From NCBI GenBank assembly GCA_902779915.1, contig CACZDM010000001.1, forward strand, positions 186,001 to 250,000: a DNA stretch of 64,000 nt, given 5' to 3'. The notes beneath the pieces were generated by a model. That model saw nothing but the letters and a program-made list of their open reading frames with translations, was not told where the DNA came from and ran no database searches. The translations under genes and the position numbers were made by a program. The DNA is from Oscillospiraceae bacterium (GTDB taxonomy: Bacteria > Bacillota > Clostridia > Oscillospirales > Ruminococcaceae). Shown piece by piece: positions 20,939 to 29,389 of this stretch (position 1 is its first letter; each line of letters starts with the position of its first letter).

Positions 20939-23434
20939 ATGGAAAGAGAAATGGATTTTGATCCCAGCGTTGGGAAGGTTATACCGGTTGACATAGAAAA
21001 AGAAATGAAAAAATCTTTTTTGGACTATTCTATGTCGGTTATTGTTAGTAGGGCTTTGCCGGATGTTCGGGATGGCCTCAAGCCGGTTCACAGGAGAATT
21101 TTATACACAATGTGGGAGCATAATCTGTTTCCAGATAGGCCATATCATAAGTGCGCAGATACAGTTGGTAATGTTTTGGGAAGTTATCATCCTCACGGAG
21201 ACAGCTCCATATATGACGCTTTGGTTCGGATGGCGCAGGATTTTTCCCTAAGATATCCAATGGTTGATGGGCATGGAAACTTTGGCTCGGTTGATGGGGA
21301 TCCCGCGGCTGCATATAGATATACAGAAGCGCGCATGAGCAAAATTTCAATGGAAATGTTGACAAACATCAATAAAGAAACCGTTGACTTTGGGATGAAT
21401 TATGATGACAGGCTTAAGGAGCCGACGGTTTTGCCGTCTAGGTTTCCGAATCTTTTGGTTAATGGGTCTTCAGGAATAGCTGTTGGGATGGCAACCAACA
21501 TTCCGCCTCACAATTTGCGGGAGGTTATTGACGGCGTGTTTATGGTTTTGGAAAATGAAGACGTTGGAATTGCCGAGATTATGGAAAAAATTAAAGGGCC
21601 GGATTTCCCGACGGGTGGAATCATCATGGGACAGGCCGGAATCAGAGCAGCATATGCGACAGGGAAGGGAAAAATAACCCTCAGATGTCGCGCGAGCATT
21701 GAGCAAAAGAGCAATGGCCGAAACCGAATAGTTGTCACCGAACTCCCATATCAAGTTAATAAAGCAAGGCTTGTTGAGTCTATAGCCCACCATGTTAAAA
21801 ACAAAAAAATCGAGGGGATTGTTGCGCCAAGGGATGAATCTGGGCGAGACGGAATGCGGATTATTATCGACCTAAAGCGCGACGCAAATCCGCAAATAGT
21901 TCTCAATAAGCTGTATAAATACACTCAAATGCAGGACACTTTTGGCGTCATAAATCTCGCAATTGTTGACGGCGTCCCAAAGGTCATGAATCTAAAAGAG
22001 ATGCTTATATATTATATAAACCATCAAAAGAGCGTCATACGCCGAAGGACTGAGTTTGATTTAAAAAAGGCAAGAGAGCGGGAGCATATTTTAAAGGCGT
22101 TAAAGGTTGCGCTGAGTTATCTTGATCAGGTCATTGAGATTATACGAAACAGCAAGACGGTTCAAGAGGCAAAAGATGGACTGGTGCGGCGGTTTGATTT
22201 GGATGAAATTCAGGCTGACGCGATTGTTAAGATGAGGCTTGGCCAGCTTTCAAGCCTTGAACGAGAGAAGATTGAGTTAGAGCTTGTTGATCTGGTTGAA
22301 AAGATCAAAGATTTTGAGGATATATTGGCAAACGAATCGCGCATTAAATCAATTATCACTGAAGAACTGGGCCAGATAAAAGAAAAATTTGGAGACGACC
22401 GAAGGACTCAGATTGTTCCAATCAGCGGCGAGGTTGACATTGAGGACCTGATCCCTGTCCAAGATTGCGTTGTGACGCTGACCCATTATGGCTATATTAA
22501 AAGGCAGCCTGCCGATTCATATAAGCTCCAAAAAAGAGGCGGCATAGGAATAAGCGGAATGAAGCAGAGGGATGAAGACTTTGTTGAAGAGCTTTTTGTT
22601 GGGTCATCTCATGATCACATTTTGTTTATAACTGATAAAGGCCTGATGTATCGTCTGAAATGCTATGAAATTCCCGAGGGCGGAAGAAGCTCCAAAGGGA
22701 CAAACATTGTCAATTTGCTGTCTTTGGAGCCTGACGAGAAGATAACCAACATGATCTGCACTTCTGATTTCAGCGACGAAAAATATTTGATTTTTGTGAC
22801 AAAAAACGGACTGGTTAAACGAACCAGGCTTGATGCATATAAAAATTTGAGAAAGAAAGGCTTGATTGCTATTTCGCTCAATGAAGGGGATGGACTGGTT
22901 TGGACGAGGCTGACAAGAGGGCAAAGCGAGCTGATTGTTGCAACAAAACAAGGAATGACAATTCGGTTTAGCGAGAAGGATGTTCGCCCGTCTTCAAGGC
23001 AGAGCATGGGCGTTCGGGCGATTCGGCTGAATTCCGGCGACGAAGTTGTGAGCATGGCGCGCCTGAGAGAAGGGGCGAGCGTTTTGACGATTTCTTCCAA
23101 AGGAAAAGGCCGCAGGACCAGCATAGACGAATATAGGCTTCAAAGCAGGGGTGGCTCCGGAACAAGGAACTATAAAGTTAATGATGAGCGGGGATATGTT
23201 GTTGGAATCAAGGTTGTTGATGATGATGATGATTTAATAATGATTTCAAGCTATGGCGTGATAATACGAATTCGAGTCAGCGATATCTCCAAGATGTCAA
23301 GGCATGCTAGTGGGGTCAGGGTGATGAAGCTGCGGCCTGGAGACAGCGTTGTAACTGTTGCGCGAGCGGAACACGATTCTGGGGAAGAATTTTCGGATGT
23401 TGAAAAGGCGGACGAAGCCGAAGAAGACGCCTAG
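20939..23434 (+). CDS. gyrA: DNA gyrase subunit A
   Basis: This is the DNA cleavage and wrapping subunit of gyrase. The protein has 831 residues. The winged-helix/tower region has [24 protein letters not shown] sequence, [20 protein letters not shown], and the catalytic tyrosine in [10 protein letters not shown]. The C-terminal beta-pinwheel blades are present, including the GyrA-box-like [10 protein letters not shown], followed by an acidic tail ([16 protein letters not shown]). The ATG at 20939 lies 7 bases after GAGGAGA. Gene 3' ends converge with pdaA 5 bases away. Confidence 0.98.
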   Translation: MEREMDFDPSVGKVIPVDIEKEMKKSFLDYSMSVIVSRALPDVRDGLKPVHRRILYTMWEHNLFPDRPYHKCADTVGNVLGSYHPHGDSSIYDALVRMAQDFSLRYPMVDGHGNFGSVDGDPAAAYRYTEARMSKISMEMLTNINKETVDFGMNYDDRLKEPTVLPSRFPNLLVNGSSGIAVGMATNIPPHNLREVIDGVFMVLENEDVGIAEIMEKIKGPDFPTGGIIMGQAGIRAAYATGKGKITLRCRASIEQKSNGRNRIVVTELPYQVNKARLVESIAHHVKNKKIEGIVAPRDESGRDGMRIIIDLKRDANPQIVLNKLYKYTQMQDTFGVINLAIVDGVPKVMNLKEMLIYYINHQKSVIRRRTEFDLKKAREREHILKALKVALSYLDQVIEIIRNSKTVQEAKDGLVRRFDLDEIQADAIVKMRLGQLSSLEREKIELELVDLVEKIKDFEDILANESRIKSIITEELGQIKEKFGDDRRTQIVPISGEVDIEDLIPVQDCVVTLTHYGYIKRQPADSYKLQKRGGIGISGMKQRDEDFVEELFVGSSHDHILFITDKGLMYRLKCYEIPEGGRSSKGTNIVNLLSLEPDEKITNMICTSDFSDEKYLIFVTKNGLVKRTRLDAYKNLRKKGLIAISLNEGDGLVWTRLTRGQSELIVATKQGMTIRFSEKDVRPSSRQSMGVRAIRLNSGDEVVSMARLREGASVLTISSKGKGRRTSIDEYRLQSRGGSGTRNYKVNDERGYVVGIKVVDDDDDLIMISSYGVIIRIRVSDISKMSRHASGVRVMKLRPGDSVVTVARAEHDSGEEFSDVEKADEAEEDA

Positions 23435-23439
23435 ATTTT

Positions 23440-24270
23440 TCATTGCTGCATTTGAACGATAAACTCATATCCTTGTGATTTTGCGTGGTCAATAAAATCA
23501 GCTAAAATGTTTGCGTTGGTTTGAGAAACTGTGTGTAGAAGGTATATTGCCCCGTCATGGAGGTGGCTTTTTAGGGCGTCTAGAGCTTCGTTTTCATCCG
23601 GTTGCTTTTTGGGGTCCCAATCTGCGTATGCAAAGCTCCAAAAAATTGATTTATATCCCATTTCCTGCGTGACGGCAAGACTTTGCTCTGAATATTCACC
23701 TTTTGGCGGGCGAAACAGGGTCATTTCAACGCCAAAGTTTTCCATTACGGTTTTGTGGAGCGTTTGAATTTCGGATTTCATTTTTTCAACGCTTATTCCT
23801 GGCATGGAAGGGTGGGTCTGGGAGTGGTTTCCAAGGACATGATTTTTTGAGACCATCTTTTCGATTATTGGCGCATTCTTTTTAGCATAGTCGCCTGTTA
23901 AAAAAAACACTGCCCTAACCTGTTTTTTGTCCAAAGTATCCAGGATTTTTTCTGTGAATCCGTTTTCATATCCATTGTCAAAAGTCAGAGTTATTGTTTT
24001 TTGTGTGCCTTCTTGCTTTGGCGGGTTATAAAAATATGCGCCAAATTTTTGATATTTTGCCTGAAAATCCACGCAGGATGTTGGACGATTTTTTTCATCG
24101 AGATCTTTTCCCATGCCCCATCCATTACATTTTGTGCTGAGTGATATGCTTGAACTGCTTTTTGGCTGGTTGCTTTTTGTCATTTCGGCGGGAGTGTCTT
24201 TGGGTGAAGAACATCCGCAAAATCCCAGCACACAAAGGGCGATTATTGATAAACAAATTTTTTTTAGCAT
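23440..24270 (-). CDS. pdaA: PdaA-type polysaccharide deacetylase (muramic delta-lactam synthesis), exported
   Basis: A 276-residue exported NodB-fold deacetylase. In B. subtilis, PdaA deacetylates muramic acid for the delta-lactam of spore cortex. The N-terminus is a lipoprotein-like signal (hydrophobic run ending GFCGC), so it is probably membrane anchored. The sequence has TFDNGYENG (PdaA has N where most NodB proteins have D), GNHSQTHPSM for the metal histidines, LFRPPKGEYSE, IFWSFAYADWD and GAIYLLHTVS. This pattern fits PdaA better than general chitin deacetylases. A possible sigma-G-like promoter lies about 50 bases upstream. Confidence 0.88.
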   Translation of the reverse strand: MLKKICLSIIALCVLGFCGCSSPKDTPAEMTKSNQPKSSSSISLSTKCNGWGMGKDLDEKNRPTSCVDFQAKYQKFGAYFYNPPKQEGTQKTITLTFDNGYENGFTEKILDTLDKKQVRAVFFLTGDYAKKNAPIIEKMVSKNHVLGNHSQTHPSMPGISVEKMKSEIQTLHKTVMENFGVEMTLFRPPKGEYSEQSLAVTQEMGYKSIFWSFAYADWDPKKQPDENEALDALKSHLHDGAIYLLHTVSQTNANILADFIDHAKSQGYEFIVQMQQ

Positions 24271-24319
24271 TTTTAGACACCAAAATTTGACTCAAAAACG
24301 CTTGGAATGTTGTGATGTC

Positions 24320-24349
24320 AGTATGTTAAAATGTGAATTTTTTTTTGCA
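24320..24349 (-). promoter_or_regulatory. Possible sigma-G-like promoter for pdaA
   Basis: Reading the minus strand: TGCAAA (24349-24344), an 18-base spacer, then CATACTGA starting at 24325. CATACT matches the -10 core of forespore sigma-G promoters and the spacing is suitable. The -35 match is partial, and the region is AT-rich. Confidence 0.35.
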
Positions 24350-24469
24350 TGTTTAATGAGTCTTGTTTTCCTTTCTCTATTAATTTGATGTTATTGTTGG
24401 CAAAATGGCAAATTAATATTCACGCTTTAAATGGACCGTTAAGGAAGTTATAGCGGCAAAAAAATAAAA

Positions 24470-24493
24470 TCCCCGCAAAAAAAAATGCGAGGA
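24470..24493 (-). terminator. Possible terminator of the 24521 gene
   Basis: TCCCCGCA (24470-24477) pairs with TGCGAGGA (24486-24493), with one mismatch, 28 bases beyond the stop of the exported protein gene on the minus strand. A short T run follows on that strand (ATTTTATTTTTTT). Confidence 0.5.
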
Positions 24494-24520
24494 TATTAAG
24501 AGTGTTTGCTTTGGTTTTTT

Positions 24521-24997
24521 TCACATAGCCAGAGCTTCTGCGTTAATCAAAATTCGCGCTTTAACAAAACTAACTGCAGCGCATTTTATCATCACTTTTT
24601 CAATATTACGAATTGTATTTTCATCGTTTATTTGCGCGCCGTTAAAATAGTTTTTGAGATCAAGTATTTGGACATACAGCCTGCGAAGCGATTTTTTCAA
24701 AGATTGCGCGTCATCCAAATGGTCGACATATAGATTTTTCAGGGGCTTTAATGTTGACTCTATTTCCTCGATTAAATCTTTATTTTTAGGGGCGTTTGCC
24801 AGTTGGGCTTTTAGGTTTTGGTCTTTAATAATGTCTCTAACTAAATCCAATTGAATGTTGCAGCGGTCGATGACTTCAACCGTTCCAATTGTTGCCATGG
24901 GACGAGGTTTGACGGCTTCTGCAGATATTCCTCCAAAAGTCAGCACTGTAGCAGCACACAATACAGCAAGTAATTTTTTTAATGATTTGATTTTCAT
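24521..24997 (-). CDS. Exported helical protein of unknown function
   Basis: A 158-residue protein I do not recognise. It has a Sec signal peptide (two Lys clusters, then LLAVLCAATVLTFGGISAEA, cleavage after AEA). The mature part is predicted largely alpha-helical, with two cysteines (CNIQLD and KCAAV). The signal peptide resembles that of the 26159-27775 protein (KxLVSILCAA), suggesting a shared origin. It is encoded 45 bases downstream of the next exported protein gene. Being the last gene of the minus-strand group, it is followed by a hairpin. Confidence 0.7.
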   Translation of the reverse strand: MKIKSLKKLLAVLCAATVLTFGGISAEAVKPRPMATIGTVEVIDRCNIQLDLVRDIIKDQNLKAQLANAPKNKDLIEEIESTLKPLKNLYVDHLDDAQSLKKSLRRLYVQILDLKNYFNGAQINDENTIRNIEKVMIKCAAVSFVKARILINAEALAM

Positions 24998-25042
24998 AAA
25001 TTGATCACTCCATTTAATTTTTTTATATTCAAAGATTTGTAT

Positions 25043-25582
25043 CTAATCGGACAAATGATTTATTTTGTGTTTGTAAAAATATGAGTATATTTTTCTAAGT
25101 GTGGATTTAGGGGATGTGGTTAAAAAATTGTTCAAAGAGTCTATATAACTGTCTAGGAGGTTGATCTTTGGACAGGTTTCTTTGCTTTTAAAATTGTCAG
25201 CAATAATTGATATAATCGATTTATCAATAGAATCTAAAATTTGGCTCAAATTTTTTGCCTGTTCGTGATTTTTAACAAAAACAGTGTGTGATAGTTTAAG
25301 ATTTTGGTTTAATATTTTCAGTCGGCTTTTAAAAGACGCAATGTGAATTTTGCTAAGTGTGGTGAAACGATTGGCCTCATTTTTTTCAAGTTGATTTTTA
25401 GCCCAATCGGAGCACAAGACTTCCATATCATGTATTTTTTGATTGCATTTTTTGATTATTTCTCCAGCGCTAGTTTCTGCGCTTGGATCGCAGTCGACGG
25501 CAAAAGCAGCAGGGGGTGTTAAGCTAACAACGCAGAAAGCTAATATGGTTGCGAGCATTTTTTTTGTGGTTTTAAAAATCAT
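25043..25582 (-). CDS. Exported helical protein of unknown function
   Basis: A 179-residue protein I do not recognise. The signal peptide reads KKMLATILAFCVVSLTPPAAFA with cleavage before VDCDPSAE. The mature protein is rich in charged helix (IIKKCNQKIHDMEVLCSDWA, then FKSRLKILNQNLKLSH) with four cysteines that could form disulfides outside the cell. The gene is AT-rich and lies just upstream of the similar-sized exported gene at 24521. No catalytic motif is visible. Confidence 0.68.
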   Translation of the reverse strand: MIFKTTKKMLATILAFCVVSLTPPAAFAVDCDPSAETSAGEIIKKCNQKIHDMEVLCSDWAKNQLEKNEANRFTTLSKIHIASFKSRLKILNQNLKLSHTVFVKNHEQAKNLSQILDSIDKSIISIIADNFKSKETCPKINLLDSYIDSLNNFLTTSPKSTLRKIYSYFYKHKINHLSD

Positions 25583-25664
25583 TTTTAATTTTTCCTTAAA
25601 TGTGTGATTTACATATTTTTTTATTATAATAACGCGATATTATTTAATTAATTTCAAAGCAAAA

Positions 25665-25687
25665 GTCAGCCAGCCGAATCAGCTGAC
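25665..25687 (-). terminator. Hairpin with T run
   Basis: GTCAGC (25665-25670) pairs with GCTGAC (25682-25687). On the minus strand the stem is followed by TTTTGCTTTG. It is a candidate terminator, possibly a backup to the hairpin at 25738-25778. Confidence 0.45.
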
Positions 25688-25737
25688 AAATATATGATTT
25701 TTTATGATTAATATGCGCTTAATTTTTTGTGTATACT

Positions 25738-25778
25738 TTTTTGAGCAAGGCTTTTAATAATTGCAACTTGCTCAAAAA
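25738..25778. terminator. 12-bp perfect-stem terminator-like hairpin
   Basis: TTTTTGAGCAAG (25738-25749) pairs perfectly with CTTGCTCAAAAA (25767-25778) around a 17-base loop. The T tract is part of the stem, as in bidirectional intrinsic terminators. It lies 41 bases beyond the stop of the 30-residue ORF at 25820. Confidence 0.7.
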
Positions 25779-25819
25779 GCCTCATCGGTTGCTTCGCATA
25801 TTAATTATTTTTAGCGTGT

Positions 25820-25912
25820 TCAAAAATAGTTGTTGTTATAGTAAAACCAGAAAAAACTGGCGCAATCATTTCCACCAATAAATTGCAAGCGTTCAATTGA
25901 TGCATATTTCAC
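25820..25912 (-). CDS. Possible 30-residue peptide
   Basis: A GTG-started ORF of 30 residues preceded by GGGGAG at a 6-base spacing. The peptide begins MKYASIERLQ, contains GGNDCA, and ends in an aromatic/Asn-rich stretch (FFWFYYNNNYF). It stands alone as a small transcription unit, followed by a strong hairpin. I recognise no family. It could be a short regulatory or exported peptide, or chance. Confidence 0.35.
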   Translation of the reverse strand: MKYASIERLQFIGGNDCASFFWFYYNNNYF

Positions 25913-26067
25913 ATTTCACTCCCCTTTTTATGTTTTAAAAATTGAATTAAGCCTCGCATATTATATCCCGATAATTATATCATATTATCTGATAAATAGT
26001 ATTAATTTTTTGTTAACATTATATTTTTTCTTGCTAAAAAATTCAAAACAAATCTTCAACAGAAAAT

Positions 26068-26107
26068 ACGCCACGCATGAAAATTAAAAAAATTCCATAT
26101 GTGGCGT
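26068..26107 (-). terminator. Terminator-like hairpin after the cysteine-peptidase-like gene
   Basis: ACGCCAC (26068-26074) pairs with GTGGCGT (26101-26107), 52 bases past the stop of the gene at 26159. The minus-strand 3' side reads TATTTTCT, a weak T run. Confidence 0.5.
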
Positions 26108-26158
26108 TAAAAATGCAATATTTTAATTAATTTTTTGGGGGTGAATAATTTATATGAT

Positions 26159-27775
26159 TTATTTAGATGCAGCATCGATTACGTTTTTTAAAGATTGATT
26201 CAAATTGAATATGTCAGCTATGCTAGAAGAATTGGCACTTGGTGGAAAAATTGATATCATTTTGGGCGTGTCTATTTTTGGCTGTTCGTTCGTGACAAAA
26301 ATCATACCCAGAGCATAGAAATTTTTATTTTTGAAAAAGCAAGAAGTTCCAGAAATGCTGTTATATAACTCCCGAAGATTCTGCCAAGAAGGTTTGCTAA
26401 ACCCGGAGTCAACAACTAAAACTTGGTTGGATGCTGTGTTGATGGCGGCAATAACAACCCAGTGATTCTCTTTGTGGATTATTATTGGGGTTTGGCTTTT
26501 GAGAAAGTGCGTTTTTATTAAGATTTCGGCCAAAGATTTGTTAAATTCTAAATTTTTGCTATCCATTTTTTCAAAACACGAAAGGACTATGTAACTGTTA
26601 AAGCCGCATTTTTTCAGATATTCAGCAATAACAAACTGGTTTTGAGAACGTCCAAGAAGCCTTTTGGGCTCTCCCTTGTTCAAAAATTCTTCATGGGCCT
26701 GCGCTCGACCGCGAATAATTTTTTGATTATTATTAAAATTAAACCAATTTTGAACATTTATCGCAGAAAACAGCCAGCAGTCGTTTGTTCCCTGAAGCCC
26801 TGCTTGGATATGCTTTTCCCAGGTTTCCTTTAGGCTTTCGTCCGCTAAAACTTCTATTTTTGAAGCTTTTTCTGCGCGCTCCTGGAGGATATTTTTGTTT
26901 TGTTTCTGGGGGGCAGCTTGGGGTTTTATGGATGTTTTGAGCGCATTTTCAGCGCTTTTGTTTGAAGTCGGGCGTATATTTGGATTTTTTGCGACTTTAT
27001 TTATATTTCTGTTTGCTTGCCTTGGCGGGATATTTTTGGCCTTTTCATCTGGTGCTATTTGATGTTTTGTGACGGCGCTAATGAATTCGTCAATTTTTTG
27101 AGGCAGCTTATTTAAAACATAGTATCTTGTTGCTTGCGGATTGACGTTTAAAATTTTGATAAAAAATAAATTTAAGCTGTCAAGTTTTTCAGCAATTGGA
27201 GCTTGGGGTCCCGGGTCTGAATTCAAATTTTTGTTAAGATAAGATGTGAATTCTTCAAATTTTGAGAAATTTTGATCTTGAATTTTCAGCTCTTTTATTT
27301 TTTTTAAGACTTCTTCCGCGTTTTGTTTAAGGGAGTTTGAAGGGAGCTGTCGTCGCGGGAGATTTTTTATGTATTTTGAAGTTTCATTAATATTTTTTGT
27401 TAGTTCTGTTATGTTTTGGGGAGAGGATTTATTTGAGACATATTTATGTAAAATATTAAGCTTTTTAAAAATTTCTTGAGCTTGGTTCATTTGGGAGATG
27501 GATAAATTTTCAAACAAGCTTTTGAGTTCGCTAAGTGATGATTTTGCTGAAAAAAGTTCAGACTGAGTCGAGTTTTTTGTGATATCTGATGAATTTAGCA
27601 AATTATATGTTTGATAGATAATTGATTTTGATAGATTATTGTTGATTTTGATTTGCTGACTGGTTGCTTGGCTTGGCGTTTTTGGTTTGGCGGCGGAAAC
27701 AGGAAGAGCCAGAGAAATGGAAATTATTGCTGCGCAAAGAATACTAACTAAATTTTTTATGGGCTTAAATTTCAT
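26159..27775 (-). CDS. Exported papain-like cysteine peptidase (predicted)
   Basis: A 538-residue exported protein. Residues 1-29 are a Sec signal peptide (LVSILCAAIISISLALPVSA). Residues about 30-240 are helical. Residues 240-300 are an Asn/Pro/Lys-rich linker. Residues 320-500 look like a papain/C39-type peptidase: Q328 (oxyanion) and C333 in LQGTNDCWLFSAINVQ, H438 in KENHWVVIAA, D456 in VVDSGF. The order and spacing of Gln, Cys, His and Asp fit that fold, but overall I recognise no named family. It could equally be a peptide-transport-type C39 domain or a toxin/effector. It heads the group of exported-protein genes. Confidence 0.72.
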   Translation of the reverse strand: MKFKPIKNLVSILCAAIISISLALPVSAAKPKTPSQATSQQIKINNNLSKSIIYQTYNLLNSSDITKNSTQSELFSAKSSLSELKSLFENLSISQMNQAQEIFKKLNILHKYVSNKSSPQNITELTKNINETSKYIKNLPRRQLPSNSLKQNAEEVLKKIKELKIQDQNFSKFEEFTSYLNKNLNSDPGPQAPIAEKLDSLNLFFIKILNVNPQATRYYVLNKLPQKIDEFISAVTKHQIAPDEKAKNIPPRQANRNINKVAKNPNIRPTSNKSAENALKTSIKPQAAPQKQNKNILQERAEKASKIEVLADESLKETWEKHIQAGLQGTNDCWLFSAINVQNWFNFNNNQKIIRGRAQAHEEFLNKGEPKRLLGRSQNQFVIAEYLKKCGFNSYIVLSCFEKMDSKNLEFNKSLAEILIKTHFLKSQTPIIIHKENHWVVIAAINTASNQVLVVDSGFSKPSWQNLRELYNSISGTSCFFKNKNFYALGMIFVTNEQPKIDTPKMISIFPPSANSSSIADIFNLNQSLKNVIDAASK

Positions 27776-28193
27776 GGTTTTTCGCTCCTTTCACAAAAAG
27801 AATAATATATATGGATAAATCACCCCTTACCTATAATCATATCATATATTCCTCAAAAACGCAATAAAATTTTATGTTTTATAATAATAAAAACTCTTTA
27901 TCGAAAAAACGCCGAAATTCCAGGGTTTTTATCATGTTTAATTTATAAATGCGATTAAACAGAAATTTAGCCGGTGTTTTGTGAAATATCGCATATAATA
28001 ATTTATTTAAGCCGGCGTAAATATATTTTAGACAAAAATGTTTTCAACCTCATGTTAACATTATGTTGAAAAGTTGAATTTTAGCTGATATTTAAAAAAT
28101 TTTCGCTTTTAATAAAAAAATCACTAAAACACCCCTTATTTTGCAAAGAATGTTTTAGCAAATTTTGAAATTCATTGTTTTTTGAGCGTTTAT
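27776..28193. other. 418-bp AT-rich intergenic region with a cluster of TTTTCAAC motifs
   Basis: Between the peptidase-like gene start and the spo0A stop, both on the minus strand. TTTTCAACC (28041-28049), the palindrome TGTTAACA (28053-28060) and TGTTGAAAA (28064-28072) lie within 32 bases and resemble the oriC boxes of this window. GCCGG near 27978 and GCCGGC near 28012 are possible weak hairpin arms. No gene is seen. Confidence 0.4.
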
Positions 28194-28961
28194 TTAAACA
28201 GCCAGCTCAATTTTTAGCGAATTTTGTTGCAATTTTATCTTGTCGGAGAGCATAGCTATGAATTCTGAATTGGTTGGTTTGCCTCTTCCATTGTGGATCG
28301 TATACCCGAAATATGAATTTAAAACATCAACATCTCCTCGATCCCAAGCAACCTCAATCGCGTGGCGAATTGCTCTTTCAACCCTTGACGGAGTGGTGTG
28401 GAAGGATTTTGCAATTGAGGGATATAGGGCTTTAGTCACAGAATTTATCATATCATTATTCTCGACACAAAGAACGATCCCCCTTCTCAAATAGTGATAT
28501 CCCTTTATGTGAGCTGGGACGCCTATTTGATGGATCATTTTAGTCACCTGCTCTTGAAGCGTGTTTTCCATCCCAATCGAGGTTTGATTTGATGGGCTGA
28601 TGTTTGTGATATTCTTGATGATGCTAACCAGAGATGACGTTGAAAATGGCTTTAAAACGAAATAGCTGGCGCCGTTTTTCATGATTTCCTTTTCTAAAAA
28701 CACATTGTTTGCAGAAGACACGACGATAAATTTTGGCATATATTTTAAATCTTTAAATTTTTGCATAACACCGATTGCATCTCGATTTGGCATAAAAGCC
28801 TCGCAAATGACAGCGATTGGGCGTTTTTCTTCAATATAGCCTATAATCGCCTCGCCATCCCTGGGAGATACAATAACATTGAAGCCGTTGTTTTTCAATT
28901 GATTCATAAGATCATTACACTCATCAATACAACTTTTACAAACCACTATCTTGTTTTCCAT
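28194..28961 (-). CDS. spo0A: Sporulation master regulator Spo0A with a degenerate receiver domain
   Basis: A 255-residue response regulator. The C-terminal domain (about 135-255) is strongly Spo0A-like: IHQIGVPAHIKGYHYLR, TTPSRVERAIRHAIEVAW and KPTNSEFIAML match B. subtilis Spo0A almost residue for residue and include the 0A-box recognition helix. The receiver is unusual. Where B. subtilis has the phosphorylated D56 in LDIIMP, this protein has E54 in CEAFMP. The D10-D11 metal pocket is replaced by C11-I12. The switch Ser (S82) and Lys (K104 in FVLKPF) remain. GGAG lies 9 bases before the ATG. Two TGTCGAA motifs lie upstream. Confidence 0.95.
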   Translation of the reverse strand: MENKIVVCKSCIDECNDLMNQLKNNGFNVIVSPRDGEAIIGYIEEKRPIAVICEAFMPNRDAIGVMQKFKDLKYMPKFIVVSSANNVFLEKEIMKNGASYFVLKPFSTSSLVSIIKNITNISPSNQTSIGMENTLQEQVTKMIHQIGVPAHIKGYHYLRRGIVLCVENNDMINSVTKALYPSIAKSFHTTPSRVERAIRHAIEVAWDRGDVDVLNSYFGYTIHNGRGKPTNSEFIAMLSDKIKLQQNSLKIELAV

Positions 28962-29068
28962 AACCTGTGCTCCAATCTATACATATTTCTTACAAAAATT
29001 ACAACATGTTGTGCTAGATAAGCATAACACGACCTTATGTGCGCAATAACGGGAAGAAAGAAGAATCC

Positions 29069-29075
29069 TGTCGAA
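29069..29075. promoter_or_regulatory. Candidate 0A box
   Basis: TGTCGAA, the exact Spo0A-binding heptamer core, 108 bases upstream of the spo0A start. Heptamers occur by chance, but a second copy lies 64 bases further upstream. Confidence 0.45.
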
Positions 29076-29138
29076 GTTAAAATTTCAATCAACTTTTTAA
29101 ACATAGTTTGTTTTAGACAATAATCCTTTAAATTCGTT

Positions 29139-29145
29139 TGTCGAA
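29139..29145. promoter_or_regulatory. Candidate 0A box
   Basis: Second exact TGTCGAA upstream of spo0A, in the same orientation as the one at 29069. Together they suggest autoregulation. Confidence 0.45.
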
Positions 29146-29389
29146 ATAAATCGCAATTTATATAATAAGGTGTATTTTTTGTCGTTTTTTTACATATTGT
29201 TTTTTTGAAAATTAATAAAAAATTAATAAAAAATTTTTACTTTTCCACAAAATAGACAAATTTTAATGGAAAAATAGCAAGTATTTGTTAGTTTTGCCCA
29301 AACACAATCAGAGTTAATTGCTATTTAGATGTTTTGGCCAAAAAATGTTTTAGCTTTAAATTTATGATTTGTTTTTGTTTAATCAAGTC

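Larger units (their letters stand above)
25583..26158. other. 576-bp intergenic region with three hairpins and a possible 30-residue ORF
   Basis: Between two exported-protein genes on the minus strand. In minus-strand order it holds a terminator-like hairpin (26107-26068), a small ORF with a good ribosome site (25912-25820), a 12-bp perfect hairpin (25778-25738) and another hairpin (25687-25665). The remainder is AT-rich with TATAAT-like sequences near 25965-25985 on the minus strand, whose -35 elements are not clear. Confidence 0.5.
28962..29389. other. 428-bp intergenic region upstream of spo0A
   Basis: It separates spo0A from tsaD, both on the minus strand. A possible spo0A promoter on the minus strand is TTGTAA, 17 bases, TATAGA just above the start codon (weak). 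Two TGTCGAA 0A-box motifs are present (29069-29075 and 29139-29145). AAATAGCAA (29272-29280) and TTGCTATTT (29318-29326) form an inverted repeat with a 37-base gap. No gene is seen. Confidence 0.5.

Noticed and set aside
29272..29326. Inverted repeat AAATAGCAA/TTGCTATTT upstream of spo0A
   Set aside because: The 37-base loop and AT content make chance likely; no T tract and no known operator.
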